Assembly (NCBI GenBank): GCA_009760855.2 | Contig: WPIO01000243.1 | Coordinates: forward strand, 86,501-100,000 | From: Cristatella mucedo | Taxonomy: Eukaryota; Bryozoa; Phylactolaemata; Cristatellidae | Reading direction: 5' to 3' | DNA length: 13,500 nucleotides | In this document: positions 1 through 7,629 of the stretch, piece after piece | Layout: every line of letters begins with the position of its first letter | How positions within the stretch are numbered: the stretch's first letter is position 1 | Made by a program: the position numbers and the translations under genes | The notes under the pieces: model-generated | Seen by the model: only the letters and a program-made list of their open reading frames with translations | Told to the model about the DNA's origin: nothing | The model's database searches: none

Positions 1-26
1 TCTTATTACTATTTTCATCATGATCA

Positions 27-1019
27 TTGGTGGCTGTCAACAAGCTTACAGCTGGCCATAAACCTCAGGGCTCCGTGCTAGGTCCGGTCCTTTTCACCGT
101 TTATACTCTCCCTCTCGCTGATGCGATTGCCAAGCACAATCTAGGCTTTCACTTCTATGCGGATGACACTCAGTTGTACCTTTGCTTTGATCCCTCCCAG
201 CCTTCGAGCACCTCAAATTCTCACAACTCACTTGCTGCATGCATTGATGACATCCGATCATGGATGGCAGCAAATTTTCTAAAACTAAACGATGATAAAA
301 CTAATTTACTAGTTATGGGCAAACCCAGTGTGATTCAGAGATTGGAAAGGCTGACTCTCAAAATTGGCTCTGCCAGCGTATCTCCTGTTGAATCAGCTCG
401 AAATCTAGGTGTCATATTCCAAAGCGACCTCTCGTTAGACGACCACATCAGCTCCACAGTCAAATCTGCCTATTTTCAGCTTCATAACATTGCTAAAATT
501 AGGGCTTGTTTAGATAAGGATACCACGTCCAAGTTGGTCCATGCATTCGTGACATCCCGTCTCGACTTCTGCAACTCACTGCTTACTGGCCTACCAGCAT
601 GTGCGATCAGGCGATTGCAGCTGGTGCAAAACTCTGCAGCTAGGCTTGTCTGTCGTGAGCGTCGCAGTTGCCACATTACTCCACTTCTCGCCGACCTGCA
701 CTGGTTACCAGTCAAGCAACGGATTGACTTCAAGGTTTTGTCGCTCACTTTTAGGTCTCTTCATTCTATGGCTCCAGCCTATCTTTCAGATATACTACCC
801 CATCAGGCCAAGCATCGTACCACTCGCTTTTCGGAATCCAACAGTCTAGAAATACCTCGTACAAACCTTAAATCCTTTGGAGACCGTGCATTTAGCTCGT
901 ATGCTCCCAAAGCCTGGAACTCCCTCCCGACCTGCGTCAGAACATCCCCTAACCTGACCACATTTAAAAGAAACTTAAAAACACACCTATTTAGGACAGC
1001 ATTTAGTGGGTCCCTGTGA
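27..1019 (+). CDS. LINE reverse transcriptase, C-terminal fragment (L2/CR1 group)
   Basis: This is the C-terminal part (330 codons) of a non-LTR retrotransposon polyprotein, which makes cDNA at a nicked genomic target. Visible motifs are PQGSVLGPVLF (residues 13-23), the catalytic YADD (44-47, nt 156-167) within FYADDTQLY, and IRSWMAANFLKLNDDKT further on. After these comes the C-terminal region typical of L2-like elements: RLQLVQNSAARLV, LHWLPVKQRIDFK, and APKAWNSLP near the end. The apurinic endonuclease and the first RT blocks are missing. Codon 27 is TTG just after an in-frame TGA (21-23), so it is not a real start: the element is 5'-truncated, or interrupted near position 45, where GHKPQGS replaces the usual GVPQGS-like block. 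No stop or frameshift interrupts the remaining 330 codons, suggesting a fairly young copy. Assignment to L2 rather than a sister clade is from recognition, not a tree. Confidence 0.93.
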   Translation: MVAVNKLTAGHKPQGSVLGPVLFTVYTLPLADAIAKHNLGFHFYADDTQLYLCFDPSQPSSTSNSHNSLAACIDDIRSWMAANFLKLNDDKTNLLVMGKPSVIQRLERLTLKIGSASVSPVESARNLGVIFQSDLSLDDHISSTVKSAYFQLHNIAKIRACLDKDTTSKLVHAFVTSRLDFCNSLLTGLPACAIRRLQLVQNSAARLVCRERRSCHITPLLADLHWLPVKQRIDFKVLSLTFRSLHSMAPAYLSDILPHQAKHRTTRFSESNSLEIPRTNLKSFGDRAFSSYAPKAWNSLPTCVRTSPNLTTFKRNLKTHLFRTAFSGSL

Positions 1020-1042
1020 TTCGTCCTTCATGTGCTTATGTG

Positions 1043-1118
1043 TGCTGACACTGTGCATGCTGCCACTAACCACATTTGCATGCTGACCCTGTGCATGTAA
1101 CCCCTAACCATATTATTC
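1043..1118 (+). repeat. 38-bp tandem duplication in the LINE 3'UTR
   Basis: Two adjacent units, 1043-1080 and 1081-1118, both read TGCTGAC.CTGTGCATG followed by .CC.CTAACCA.ATT with a few differences. They lie between the stop codon and the conserved 3' hairpin. Short 3'UTR duplications are common in non-LTR elements. Whether it is shared by the whole family cannot be told from one copy. Confidence 0.75.
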
Positions 1119-1182
1119 ATTTTGTTTGTTTTTCAAGCATGATTTTACCTATTATTCTATTGCATATCACTTTGCAGCAAAT

Positions 1183-1226
1183 GTAAAGCGCCTAGAAAGA
1201 GATTAAGTTCTCTGAGGGCGCTTTAT
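1183..1226 (+). promoter_or_regulatory. 3'-terminal hairpin of the LINE (presumed RT recognition structure)
   Basis: AAAGCGCC (1185-1192) pairs perfectly with GGCGCTTT (1217-1224), with a further T-A pair outside. Inside, AGAGA (1198-1202) pairs with TCTCT (1209-1213) around the loop TTAAGT. The structure lies at the very end of the element. In stringent-type LINEs the reverse transcriptase recognises a 3' stem-loop in its RNA; assigning that role here is inference. The same segment recurs in other tail copies and, diverged, at the end of the family-A SINEs, which supports selection for its function. Confidence 0.6.
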
Positions 1227-1299
1227 CAAGTGCAATAACCTGCTGTAAGGGGCTCCGAAGCCACGACTGCTGCACAAGGTGCCTTTGGGTACCTGCTGC

Positions 1300-1302
<3 letters not shown>

Positions 1303-1370
<68 letters not shown>
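1303..1370. repeat. Compound microsatellite (TC)n-(TA)n-(CA)2
   Basis: A pure (TC)n run at 1303-1335 passes directly into (TA)n at 1335-1366 and then CACA. It begins about 65 bp downstream of the LINE tail. The minus-strand reading gives an artefactual RERERE/YIYIYI peptide. Confidence 0.97.
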
Positions 1371-1371
<1 letters not shown>

Positions 1372-1536
1372 TGAGTTACTCATATGCTCAAGAGTAACCA
1401 CAACTTGAAAGTGCTCGATCATAAGAAGTCATGGACATTAACCATCCACAAGTTGAACAGGCTACATAATCGTCGAGCCATTTGAAAGCCTGAATAGAGT
1501 TTACTTTCGAAAAGGAACAGTTTGTCATTGAAAATG

Positions 1537-1665
1537 TTAGCTGATTTACGAGCCTCGTTTATATAGCGATACAAGTGCCTTAACGGCTATCACAGCAGCT
1601 GGATCGCCCACTGCAGGTGTAGTACCCACGACCTGGTTCGAGAGGAGCTGGCACCTGAACCCAAG
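1537..1665 (-). mobile_element. SINE family B, copy 3 (old, degraded)
   Basis: Read on the minus strand, this carries the family-B order: GAACCAGGTCGTGGGTAC (tRNA-derived B-box region, degraded), then CAGTGGGCGATCC, TGATAGCCGTTAAGG, CGCTATATAAA, and finally AATCAGCTAA at the 3' end. The middle is shortened compared with the copy at 5357. The A-box part is not convincingly recognisable, so this copy is probably inactive. Identification rests on hand alignment with the other three copies. Confidence 0.72.
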
Positions 1666-2569
1666 GTTATGACCCAGTGGTTGACTCCTTCTATCAGGCT
1701 TGCATTAATTAACTAATTGCAATCTCTTGCTTTTTCGTACCTCACTCTGCCTAGCTGCCAATCCACAGCCGAAGCTTAGGTTTTGCACTCATCCTAACTT
1801 CAAGCTTTGAGGTAGACTCACAACAGGAAGTTCTACAAAAAGAAACTGGCAGTGCTGTCACACTGACCCCACCAGCTTTGCCTTTCTTTGCTAGATGCTC
1901 GAGTCCAGTTCTTCTGACTCCAGAAGCACGAGCCATGCAGACCACACACGACGACTTTCGCAGGTCAAGCCTTTGCAGCAGAGGTCAATTTCTAGATCTG
2001 CACTAGGATCACTCAGCCCTGCTGAAGCTGACTGACTGACTCACTGCTGACTGACATCGCAAATAACTAGACAACCATTAACTCGCACAGACAATGCATA
2101 TCACATCAGTTCTTTAATAGCAAAAATAACGGAGAACACTTCGAGTAGCTTCCAAAGCACTCGCTAACGAAAACAAAAAGAAAGTCAAGGCCCAATAGTG
2201 GGTCAAGGGGGATGAGGCAGCCTGCAGCCAACAGCCGTGGCCTGCCTCCAGGAGGACGCTTGGCGATTGACGCTGCTGCTGCTGCAGACCTGCTCGTTGA
2301 GTAGTTGACTGGCACTTGGCGACTAGTAGTGCAACCACAGCCTCGCAGCCGCATGGCTGTTTGTGCGTCTGCAGAGCCGGACGCTGGGTGGGGGGCCGGA
2401 GGAGAGGAGGTTGTGCCTGGTGGTTGACACATGCGAACCGAAGGGCACCGACCATGTTACGGCCAATCTGACGCACGAGGGTCACTGCCAAAACAAACGC
2501 CGGAACAAGATAGCTTCCGCCGGGATCAGAGCAGGGCGCTTGCACGCGCGCTAGCGTCTCTGCCACTGG
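1666..2569. other. No recognised gene; short GACT-type repeats
   Basis: Only short or low-complexity open frames occur. The single local pattern is an imperfect CTGACTGACT repeat around 2026-2055 and a (CTG)5-like stretch near 2274-2288. I see no retroposon match and no tRNA-like boxes. Confidence 0.5.
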
Positions 2570-2710
2570 ACGGGAAGACAGGAGGATAATGAGGATGAGG
2601 ATAAGATGGAAGAGGAGGCAGTGAGGAGGAAGAGGAGGAGGATGAAGATGACGATAATGCGAAGGAAGAGGAGGACGACGAGGTCGAGTAGGAGGGCAAA
2701 GGCAAGGATC
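2570..2710 (+). repeat. Polypurine (GGA/GAT-rich) tract, about 140 bp
   Basis: The + strand is almost entirely A and G with scattered T, built from GAGGAT, GAGGAA and GAAGAG units. It is cryptically simple rather than a clean tandem array. In one frame it reads as a short acidic stretch (EEEEEEDEDDD type) ending in TAG near 2690. In the reverse frames it gives leucine-rich peptides. An upstream TAA closes the acidic frame, so there is no support for an independent gene. Such tracts can adopt triplex (H-DNA) structures; that is general knowledge and not shown here. Confidence 0.8.
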
Positions 2711-2719
2711 AATCCAAGA

Positions 2720-4300
2720 CACTCTAGCTTCGATTCGTGGGTGCCAGCTGTAACGTGCACTTGCCAGCTTCTGACTGGAGGGAGCCACACTTGCCACGCG
2801 ACGTGACAGCGTGGAAGTGCCGACAGAGACCAGCATCACGAAAGGAGTGGGTCAAGCTTGCTTGCACTCCATCCATCCTCTCCTGGCAGCAGAACGACTG
2901 TGAACGCTCGGCCGTCGCCGGCAGAGTGCCGTGCCCTTGTCGCTCGTTCGTAGACAGGTACTTAGAATGCTCGGTCGAGATCAGGGTCACCTGTTGGCCC
3001 TCTGCTGCTGCTCGTGCTGCTTGAACGTGATCACTTCACCCTTGTCATCACCGCCAATCGTGGCCGACTCGGTGACGCGCGCGTGGCTGCTGGGCTCGCT
3101 GGACACTCGATCCTGGAGCACCGACGGGCTGGCTATGGCCATCCTCAGCTACAGCGAGTGCAATTGCTCAGCTACAGCCGGCCGAGCGTCGCTGGCGAGG
3201 CTGACAGCAGGCGGACTCGCTCGCTCGAGGGACTAGCACCCGTAGCGGGGCAGAGAGGCGCCGGGCACAATTTCTCGACGAGCGGCAGGCGCTCGAGCCG
3301 TCCCGCTGCTCGTCGGCTCCACACCTTCGAGGTGGCCGTCGGCGATCGTCGTCGGCAGACAACAAGCGCCTCGCTGCTGTTGCGCTACCTGATCTAAGAG
3401 CTCTAGCACAGCGCGTGCGGCTGCAGCCACCGTCGTCCTTTACCGGTCGCCTCGGCACCCGTTGAGAGTTGCACGTTGGCGGCAAAAGACAAAAGCTAGC
3501 CTGAGGCGACCCAGAGATCAATTGACTAGAGGAAGAGCGCAGGGCCGGCGACAAGTGAGAGCCAGAGGCAGACGCTTGCGTGCACGGCACCGGCTGCACG
3601 GTGCTCGGCAGCCTCGAAGTCGGTTCGAGGCCGTCGAAGACGCTTGCTTCGTTTGCTCTACTGCACTCAAATAGAAAACTTGCTGCTGCCACTTTCGTCT
3701 GCAGAGCCAGAACGATCGGCGTGCGCACCTAGCACGACGGCGCCGAGGGGCTGCTGAAGACGTGCCTAGCCGACGACCGGTCGAAAAGCTTCAGAGCACG
3801 CAAATTACGGCACGGCAGCTGCTCTTGCAGGTGCCAAGCCGCCCCGCTACAGTGTGGCTCCACGTACGACCGTGAGCGAACGAAAGCCATCGATTTGGCT
3901 TAGGCACCACCGGTGGCTAGAGCCGAGCACTTCGTAGGACTTCGAGATTGCGCAAACAAGGCAGAAGAGCAGAAGATATCGCTGACCCACCGAAAAGAAG
4001 CCTGCTGGGAATAACTCACGAAAAGCTTAAGCAGCCTGCTGCCAGCACATCGAAGGGTTGTGGCCGCGTCCGAGAAAGCTTGGCCTTTATTATCAGGCAC
4101 AAGTTGACAAGCTCGGTGCTACTGGTAACAGCAATAAGTCGGGATGCAGATGCTGGGGGTTCGCGAGTTCCACCGGTGAAATGACAAGGCGACAAGGATC
4201 GATAGGGTACTCGGAAATGCATCAGCAATAAAGCTTGACCGTGCAAAACCGGATCGGCCAGTGGAAAACGGTCCGACATGTAAAACGATGGGCCGTCACA
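2720..4300. other. GC- and CpG-rich stretch without a recognisable gene
   Basis: Many CG dinucleotides occur, densest at about 3040-3900. The longest frames (for example minus 3168-3728, 186 codons) are rich in Arg, Ser and Ala and match no family I know. They are what GC-rich non-coding DNA produces, since stop codons are rare there. The region could hold a promoter-type CpG island or short exons of a host gene, but I see no convincing splice-bounded coding segment. Confidence 0.4.
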
Positions 4301-4302
4301 AG

Positions 4303-4382
4303 ATGGTACGGCCGAGTGGTTTCAGCTGGGAAGGTCACTCAGGCCGATGACCTCTGGGTGGTAACGCGTTCCGACCACTCGA
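4303..4382 (+). other. Possible tRNA-like sequence or SINE head
   Basis: CGGCCGAGTGG (4309-4319) is close to the A box of tRNA-Ser/Leu (TGGCNNAGTGG). AGGTCA (4332-4337) pairs with TGACCT (4348-4353), which could be an anticodon-like stem. GCGTTCCGACC (4366-4376) is a weak B-box match at roughly class-II tRNA spacing. No clean acceptor stem is visible, so a working tRNA gene is unlikely. A decayed tRNA-derived element is the better reading, and chance remains possible. Confidence 0.3.
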
Positions 4383-5356
4383 ACAACAGGCTGCGCAGCT
4401 GCCATCGGTTCTCGGTCTAAGTACGAAGCCACGATCACCGACGACACCTGAGCCGCGGGTCACCCACGTCACGTCTTCTGTTCGCAGGGCACATGCTGGG
4501 ACGACGGAAACTCACCAAGAAATCCAGATGCTGCTGCCGACGGAGCTTGCATTGGCAGCGGCAGAGCACAGGAAAAGCGCCAGAGGGCGGCGGCGGTGCA
4601 CAGCGGTTACCGCACGATGTCTCAGCAAGACCTACAGCCATGCTGCAGCCCAAGCAGATGCCCAGCGTGCATCCAGGCGGCAGCAGTCTGCAAATGCTGC
4701 AGTACCTCTTTCAGAGACACCACGCCCACCAGTCGTCCGACGTTCGTCACGTAGGCATGTGTGAGACCAAGCAGAGAGAAAATGGAGTGCACCTGGCCGG
4801 TGTAAAAAGAAACAAAAACAAAATTTCAGCCACGGCTCCACAAGGCTGCTGAAGGAGACTGAGAAAACGACTGCCGTTGGACTAATGCTGGACAACGATT
4901 CAATTTTGCGTAATGCTAGCATGGCCGATCGCTTTCGAGATCGACGCTGCACAAGGCAAAGCTAACCATGGGTAGGCTGATAACGCAGCCAGCCGGCCAC
5001 ACCCCCCCCCCCCCCCCCCCCCCCGCCAGTGGCCAATACCAGAACCAAGGATTGAACAGTTGCATGTAGTCGCACTTAGATCTCGATCCGACATCGAAGC
5101 ACAGAACGTTAAGTCTTAATGCTTTATGCAAGATCATAACACTCAGCCAGTTCGGCTGAAGCACAACCAGATGTGGCCAAATGTTCGGTGACGTTATGCT
5201 GCCTCGGCAATGGTAAGGCGTGTTTCGAGGCGAATGAAACCGAGCACTACTCGATCTGGGATGCTCTGCAGCACAGTCCCATGACTCTAGCGGACACATG
5301 CAGTCGAGAGAGGTGACAGGCTGCTCGAGGAACAGGCCGCAGCTAGTCGGCCCTGA
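4383..5356. other. No recognised gene
   Basis: The open frames overlap one another on both strands with no recognisable motif. The only distinct feature is the C homopolymer listed separately. Confidence 0.45.
5002..5024 (+). repeat. (C)23 homopolymer
   Basis: Twenty-three consecutive C residues lie between CACA and GCCAGTGGCC. Long G/C homopolymers are unstable and hard to sequence, so the length is approximate. The minus strand gives an artefactual polyglycine peptide. Confidence 0.95.
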
Positions 5357-5520
5357 GCCGTTATGGCACACTAGGTAAGGCGGTTGCTTTCACGACCTCG
5401 GCCCCGAGGTCGTGGGTTCGATTCCTGCGGTGGGCGATCCTTTATCGCCACTAGAAGAAGAGGTGATAGCCGTAAAGGCTCTTCTGTCGCTATACAAAAA
5501 GAGGCTGTTTAATCAGCTAG
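5357..5520 (+). mobile_element. SINE family B, copy 1 (best preserved)
   Basis: This is a tRNA-derived short retroposon, transcribed by RNA polymerase III and dependent on a LINE reverse transcriptase. The A box is TGGCACACTAGG (5364-5375) and the B box is GGTTCGATTCC (5415-5425), which matches the consensus GGTTCGANTCC fully. Downstream comes GCGGTGGGCGATCCTTTAT, then GTGATAGCC...AAGGCTCTTCTGTCGCTATAC, and the 3' end TTTAATCAGCTAGG. All these blocks recur in the copies at 5942, 6195 and 1537. A short AT-rich stretch (ATTTATTTATTC) follows the end instead of poly(A). Total length is about 165 bp. The anticodon-arm position holds a perfect 11-bp inverted repeat. Family B is my label; it may already be catalogued. 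Confidence 0.82.
5364..5425 (+). promoter_or_regulatory. Internal Pol III promoter of SINE B1 (A and B boxes)
   Basis: The A box lies at 5364-5375 and the B box at 5415-5425, 39 nt apart, within the usual range for tRNA-type promoters. The near-consensus B box suggests this copy could still bind TFIIIC. Confidence 0.65.
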
Positions 5521-5564
5521 GATTTATTTATTCATTAATGCTTGCACTCAGTCCTGAGAGCAAC

Positions 5565-5630
5565 ACGTGCAGGGGGGGAGGTGGGGGTGCTCGCACCTCT
5601 CGATCCCGGCTGCAAGTTCAAGACCCACAA
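5565..5630 (+). other. Possible degraded tRNA-derived head
   Basis: GGTGCTCGCACC (5586-5597) resembles the D-arm and anticodon region of the family-A head (GGTGCTCGCCCC). AGTTCAAGACC (5615-5625) is a B-box-like sequence with two departures from the consensus. The A-box position is overwritten by a G-rich run (5572-5587). No tail belonging to family A or B follows. This may be an older related retroposon fragment. Confidence 0.28.
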
Positions 5631-5941
5631 GAGGAGACAATTCCTCAATGGCAGCTAGGAGCCAGCAGCAAAAGCCACCTATTTCGGGTCTTTTTCTGCT
5701 CTATATAATAAAGACAATTCTATTTAATCAGTAAGTTTACTACTAAACAAGGCAGGCCAAGGAGGCATGCTCCAAAGGGCAGGAGTAGCTGCTGCTGCAC
5801 GGGCTGCGATGCTGGTGCAGTGCCTTGGTCTCCAGCGACTCACGAGAGCTCCAGCGACACGCGAGACAAATACGCTCTTTGGAATTACAAACGTTTATCA
5901 CAATCGAGGCAGAACCAATAGTGCCGACTGCAAAAAAAGTA

Positions 5942-6108
5942 CTACCTGATTTAATGGCCTTTTTTGTATATTGGCAGAAGAGCCTTGGAGGCTATCACCA
6001 CCACTTGCATGCAGTGGTAATAAAGGATCGCCCACCGCGAGATTCGTACCCAGAACCGCGAGACCGAGGTCATGAAGAGCAACCACCGCACCTAATGTGC
6101 CATCGTAC
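5942..6108 (-). mobile_element. SINE family B, copy 2
   Basis: On the minus strand the A box is TGGCACATTAGG (plus 6091-6102), one base different from copy 1. The B box is GGTACGAATCT (plus 6040-6050), slightly decayed. Then come GCGGTGGGCGATCCTTTAT, GTGATAGCC..CAAGGCTCTTCTG, TATACAAAAAAGGCC and the 3' end TTAAATCAGGTAG. It is full length and faces copy 1 in inverted orientation about 420 bp away. Confidence 0.8.
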
Positions 6109-6194
6109 ACTCACCTACTCACCGTACTGCTCCTCATCTCAGTCTCGGCTGAGTGCCCTACGACCAAAACGTTGACAATGGCAATCTGGATGGC

Positions 6195-6370
6195 CACCAT
6201 CATTGCCGGGCCTTGGTAAGTGGCCTAGGGGTGGGGCGCTAGCTAGCACTTTGCGACTCCTGCAGCAGTCAATCCTTTATTGCCCACTGCCCTCAAGGGG
6301 AAAAGGGTGGGTGACGGCCGCTGGAGCTCTTTTGCTGCTACATAAATGGGGCTTTTTGAACTGGCCTTGA
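6195..6370 (+). mobile_element. SINE family B, copy 4 (diverged)
   Basis: The head is poorly preserved. The rest aligns with copy 1: TTGCGACTCCTGCAGCAGTC, AATCCTTTATTGCCCACT, GGTGACGGCCGCTGGAGCTC, TTTTGCTGCTACATAAATGG and GGCTTTTTGAACTGG. The B-box position (TTTGCGACTCC) has lost the consensus, so transcription from it is unlikely. The left boundary is approximate. Confidence 0.62.
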
Positions 6371-7502
6371 CCTTCTACTCATGTCGGGAATGGGTCACCA
6401 GGAAGTGCACCGGGAAGCACACGGCAGGAGAGCGCTTCGAGGTCAGCAAACAGACTGCGTGGCCGGGGCGCAGCGCGCCATCATCCATGTGCTCCTACCC
6501 GATATAAAGACGTCTTCTCGACGAGCTGAAAAGGTGCCGGATCAACGTGGATCTCGTCGAAGTGCAATCGCTCTTTCAGCTGCTCCTCTTCCCACTTGAG
6601 TTGCTGTAAAAAAAAAGAGGAAAAATGGCAAAGGAGCACAGAGACAGGCCGCAAGATGGCTGGCCACCACTGAATGGCCAGGCATCGCAGCTCCAGGCAA
6701 GCAGCTCGGCTGTCTTGCCGCAGAGGAAGAAACAGACGGAAGCATCGGCAAAGCCTGGGGGCACTGAGCGGAGAGGGCGACAGGCTCAGCAATGGCCGAC
6801 AAGCAAAGGCAAGCCCGACGATGAGCCTAAACGACGATAAGTGTCTGGACAAACGTAGCGAGAGCATATTCACCGTCTGTCAGGCAACGATCTTGCAAGA
6901 TGTCGGGCTCATTTTTGCAAAGCCCATTAAAATGGCCCTGCATACCTGCCCATGTCATAGCAGTATCTCTATTGCTCTGTATCTGGAATTTGAATTGCCG
7001 CTGAAGAACAGCCCAATAGCTTTGGGCGTCTTTGCACATTTGCCGGCCACGATGATGACAAAGACAAAGATTGCTCGAACTGCGAAGACAAAGACAGGAA
7101 TAATGATGGAGAGACATCGGGTGATAAAATTTGTCGGCTGGCCTTAATGGAAATGGCATGCCGACAAAACGAACGTTTCCATATAGCAGCTACATAGGAA
7201 CAACCCAAAATTATGGTGATTGCACACCGAAATAAGTCTGATGAAATGGGCTTGCCATTGAATATCGGGTCGCAAAAAAGGTAAACTTTATTGTTTACAG
7301 CTCAATCAAGTTAAGGAGAAAGTAATATCGAGTGACAAGTGGTGGCCATAACCCAAGCGATGGCCAATCGCCAACTGGGATAAGCTGATACAATGAAGGA
7401 GACTGTTCACAACCACACATTAAGTAGGAAGTCCTCAACACACAGGAAGAGCTAGGAGAGAACGAACGATCAATGATTAAAACTAATCACTGCCTTCAAT
7501 CC
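6371..7502. other. No recognised gene
   Basis: Several overlapping frames up to 157 codons occur (for example + 6674-7147), but none shows a motif I recognise and both strands are equally open. A small imperfect palindrome GTAAAC...GTTTAC lies at about 7281-7298. No retroposon match was found. Confidence 0.45.
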
Positions 7503-7564
7503 TTTGCAGCAAATGTAAATCGCCTTGAAAGAGATTGAGTTTACCGAGGGCGCTTTATCAAGTG
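7503..7564 (+). mobile_element. Solo 3' tail of the LINE family
   Basis: From TTTGCAGCAAATGTAAA to GGGCGCTTTATCAAGTG this matches the LINE tail at 1171-1232, with roughly seven differences over the last 50 bp. The outer stem of the hairpin is largely kept. Similarity upstream is not evident. It is therefore either a severely 5'-truncated LINE insertion or the remnant of a SINE using the same tail. Confidence 0.78.
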
Positions 7565-7629
7565 TACTACTATTATAAGGCCACTGGGAAGAAATTTGCA
7601 CGAGTCGGTGGTCGAAAAAAAATTTAATT

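Larger units (their letters stand above)
45..1238 (+). mobile_element. 5'-truncated L2/CR1-like LINE copy with 3'UTR
   Basis: The element body consists of the RT fragment plus about 220 bp of 3'UTR. The 3'UTR ends in a conserved tail (about 1171-1238) that recurs at 7503-7564 and, inverted, at 11322-11374. Truncation at the 5' end is normal for elements that insert by target-primed reverse transcription. The exact left edge is uncertain because the window begins only about 45 bp upstream. I could not identify target-site duplications. The right edge is set where similarity between the tail copies ends, around CAAGTGCAATAA. Confidence 0.85.

Noticed and set aside
1240-1310. Minus-strand GTCGTGGCTTCGGAGCCCC resembling a B box next to the LINE tail
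   Set aside because: The B-box match is weak and the adjoining tail is in the wrong orientation for a family-A SINE.
1480-1503. GAAAGCCTGAATAGAG resembling the SINE A tail
   Set aside because: Too short; the similarity does not continue on either side.
2114-2839. 241-codon minus-strand open frame with a hydrophobic stretch
   Set aside because: The leucine/isoleucine run is the reverse reading of the polypurine tract, the flanks show no motif, and other frames are open over the same DNA.
3168-3728. 186-codon minus-strand open frame
   Set aside because: Arg/Ser/Ala-rich composition expected from GC-rich DNA with few stops; no domain, and overlapping frames on both strands.
6674-7147. 157-codon + strand open frame
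   Set aside because: No recognisable motif, composition shifts along its length, and the minus strand is equally open.
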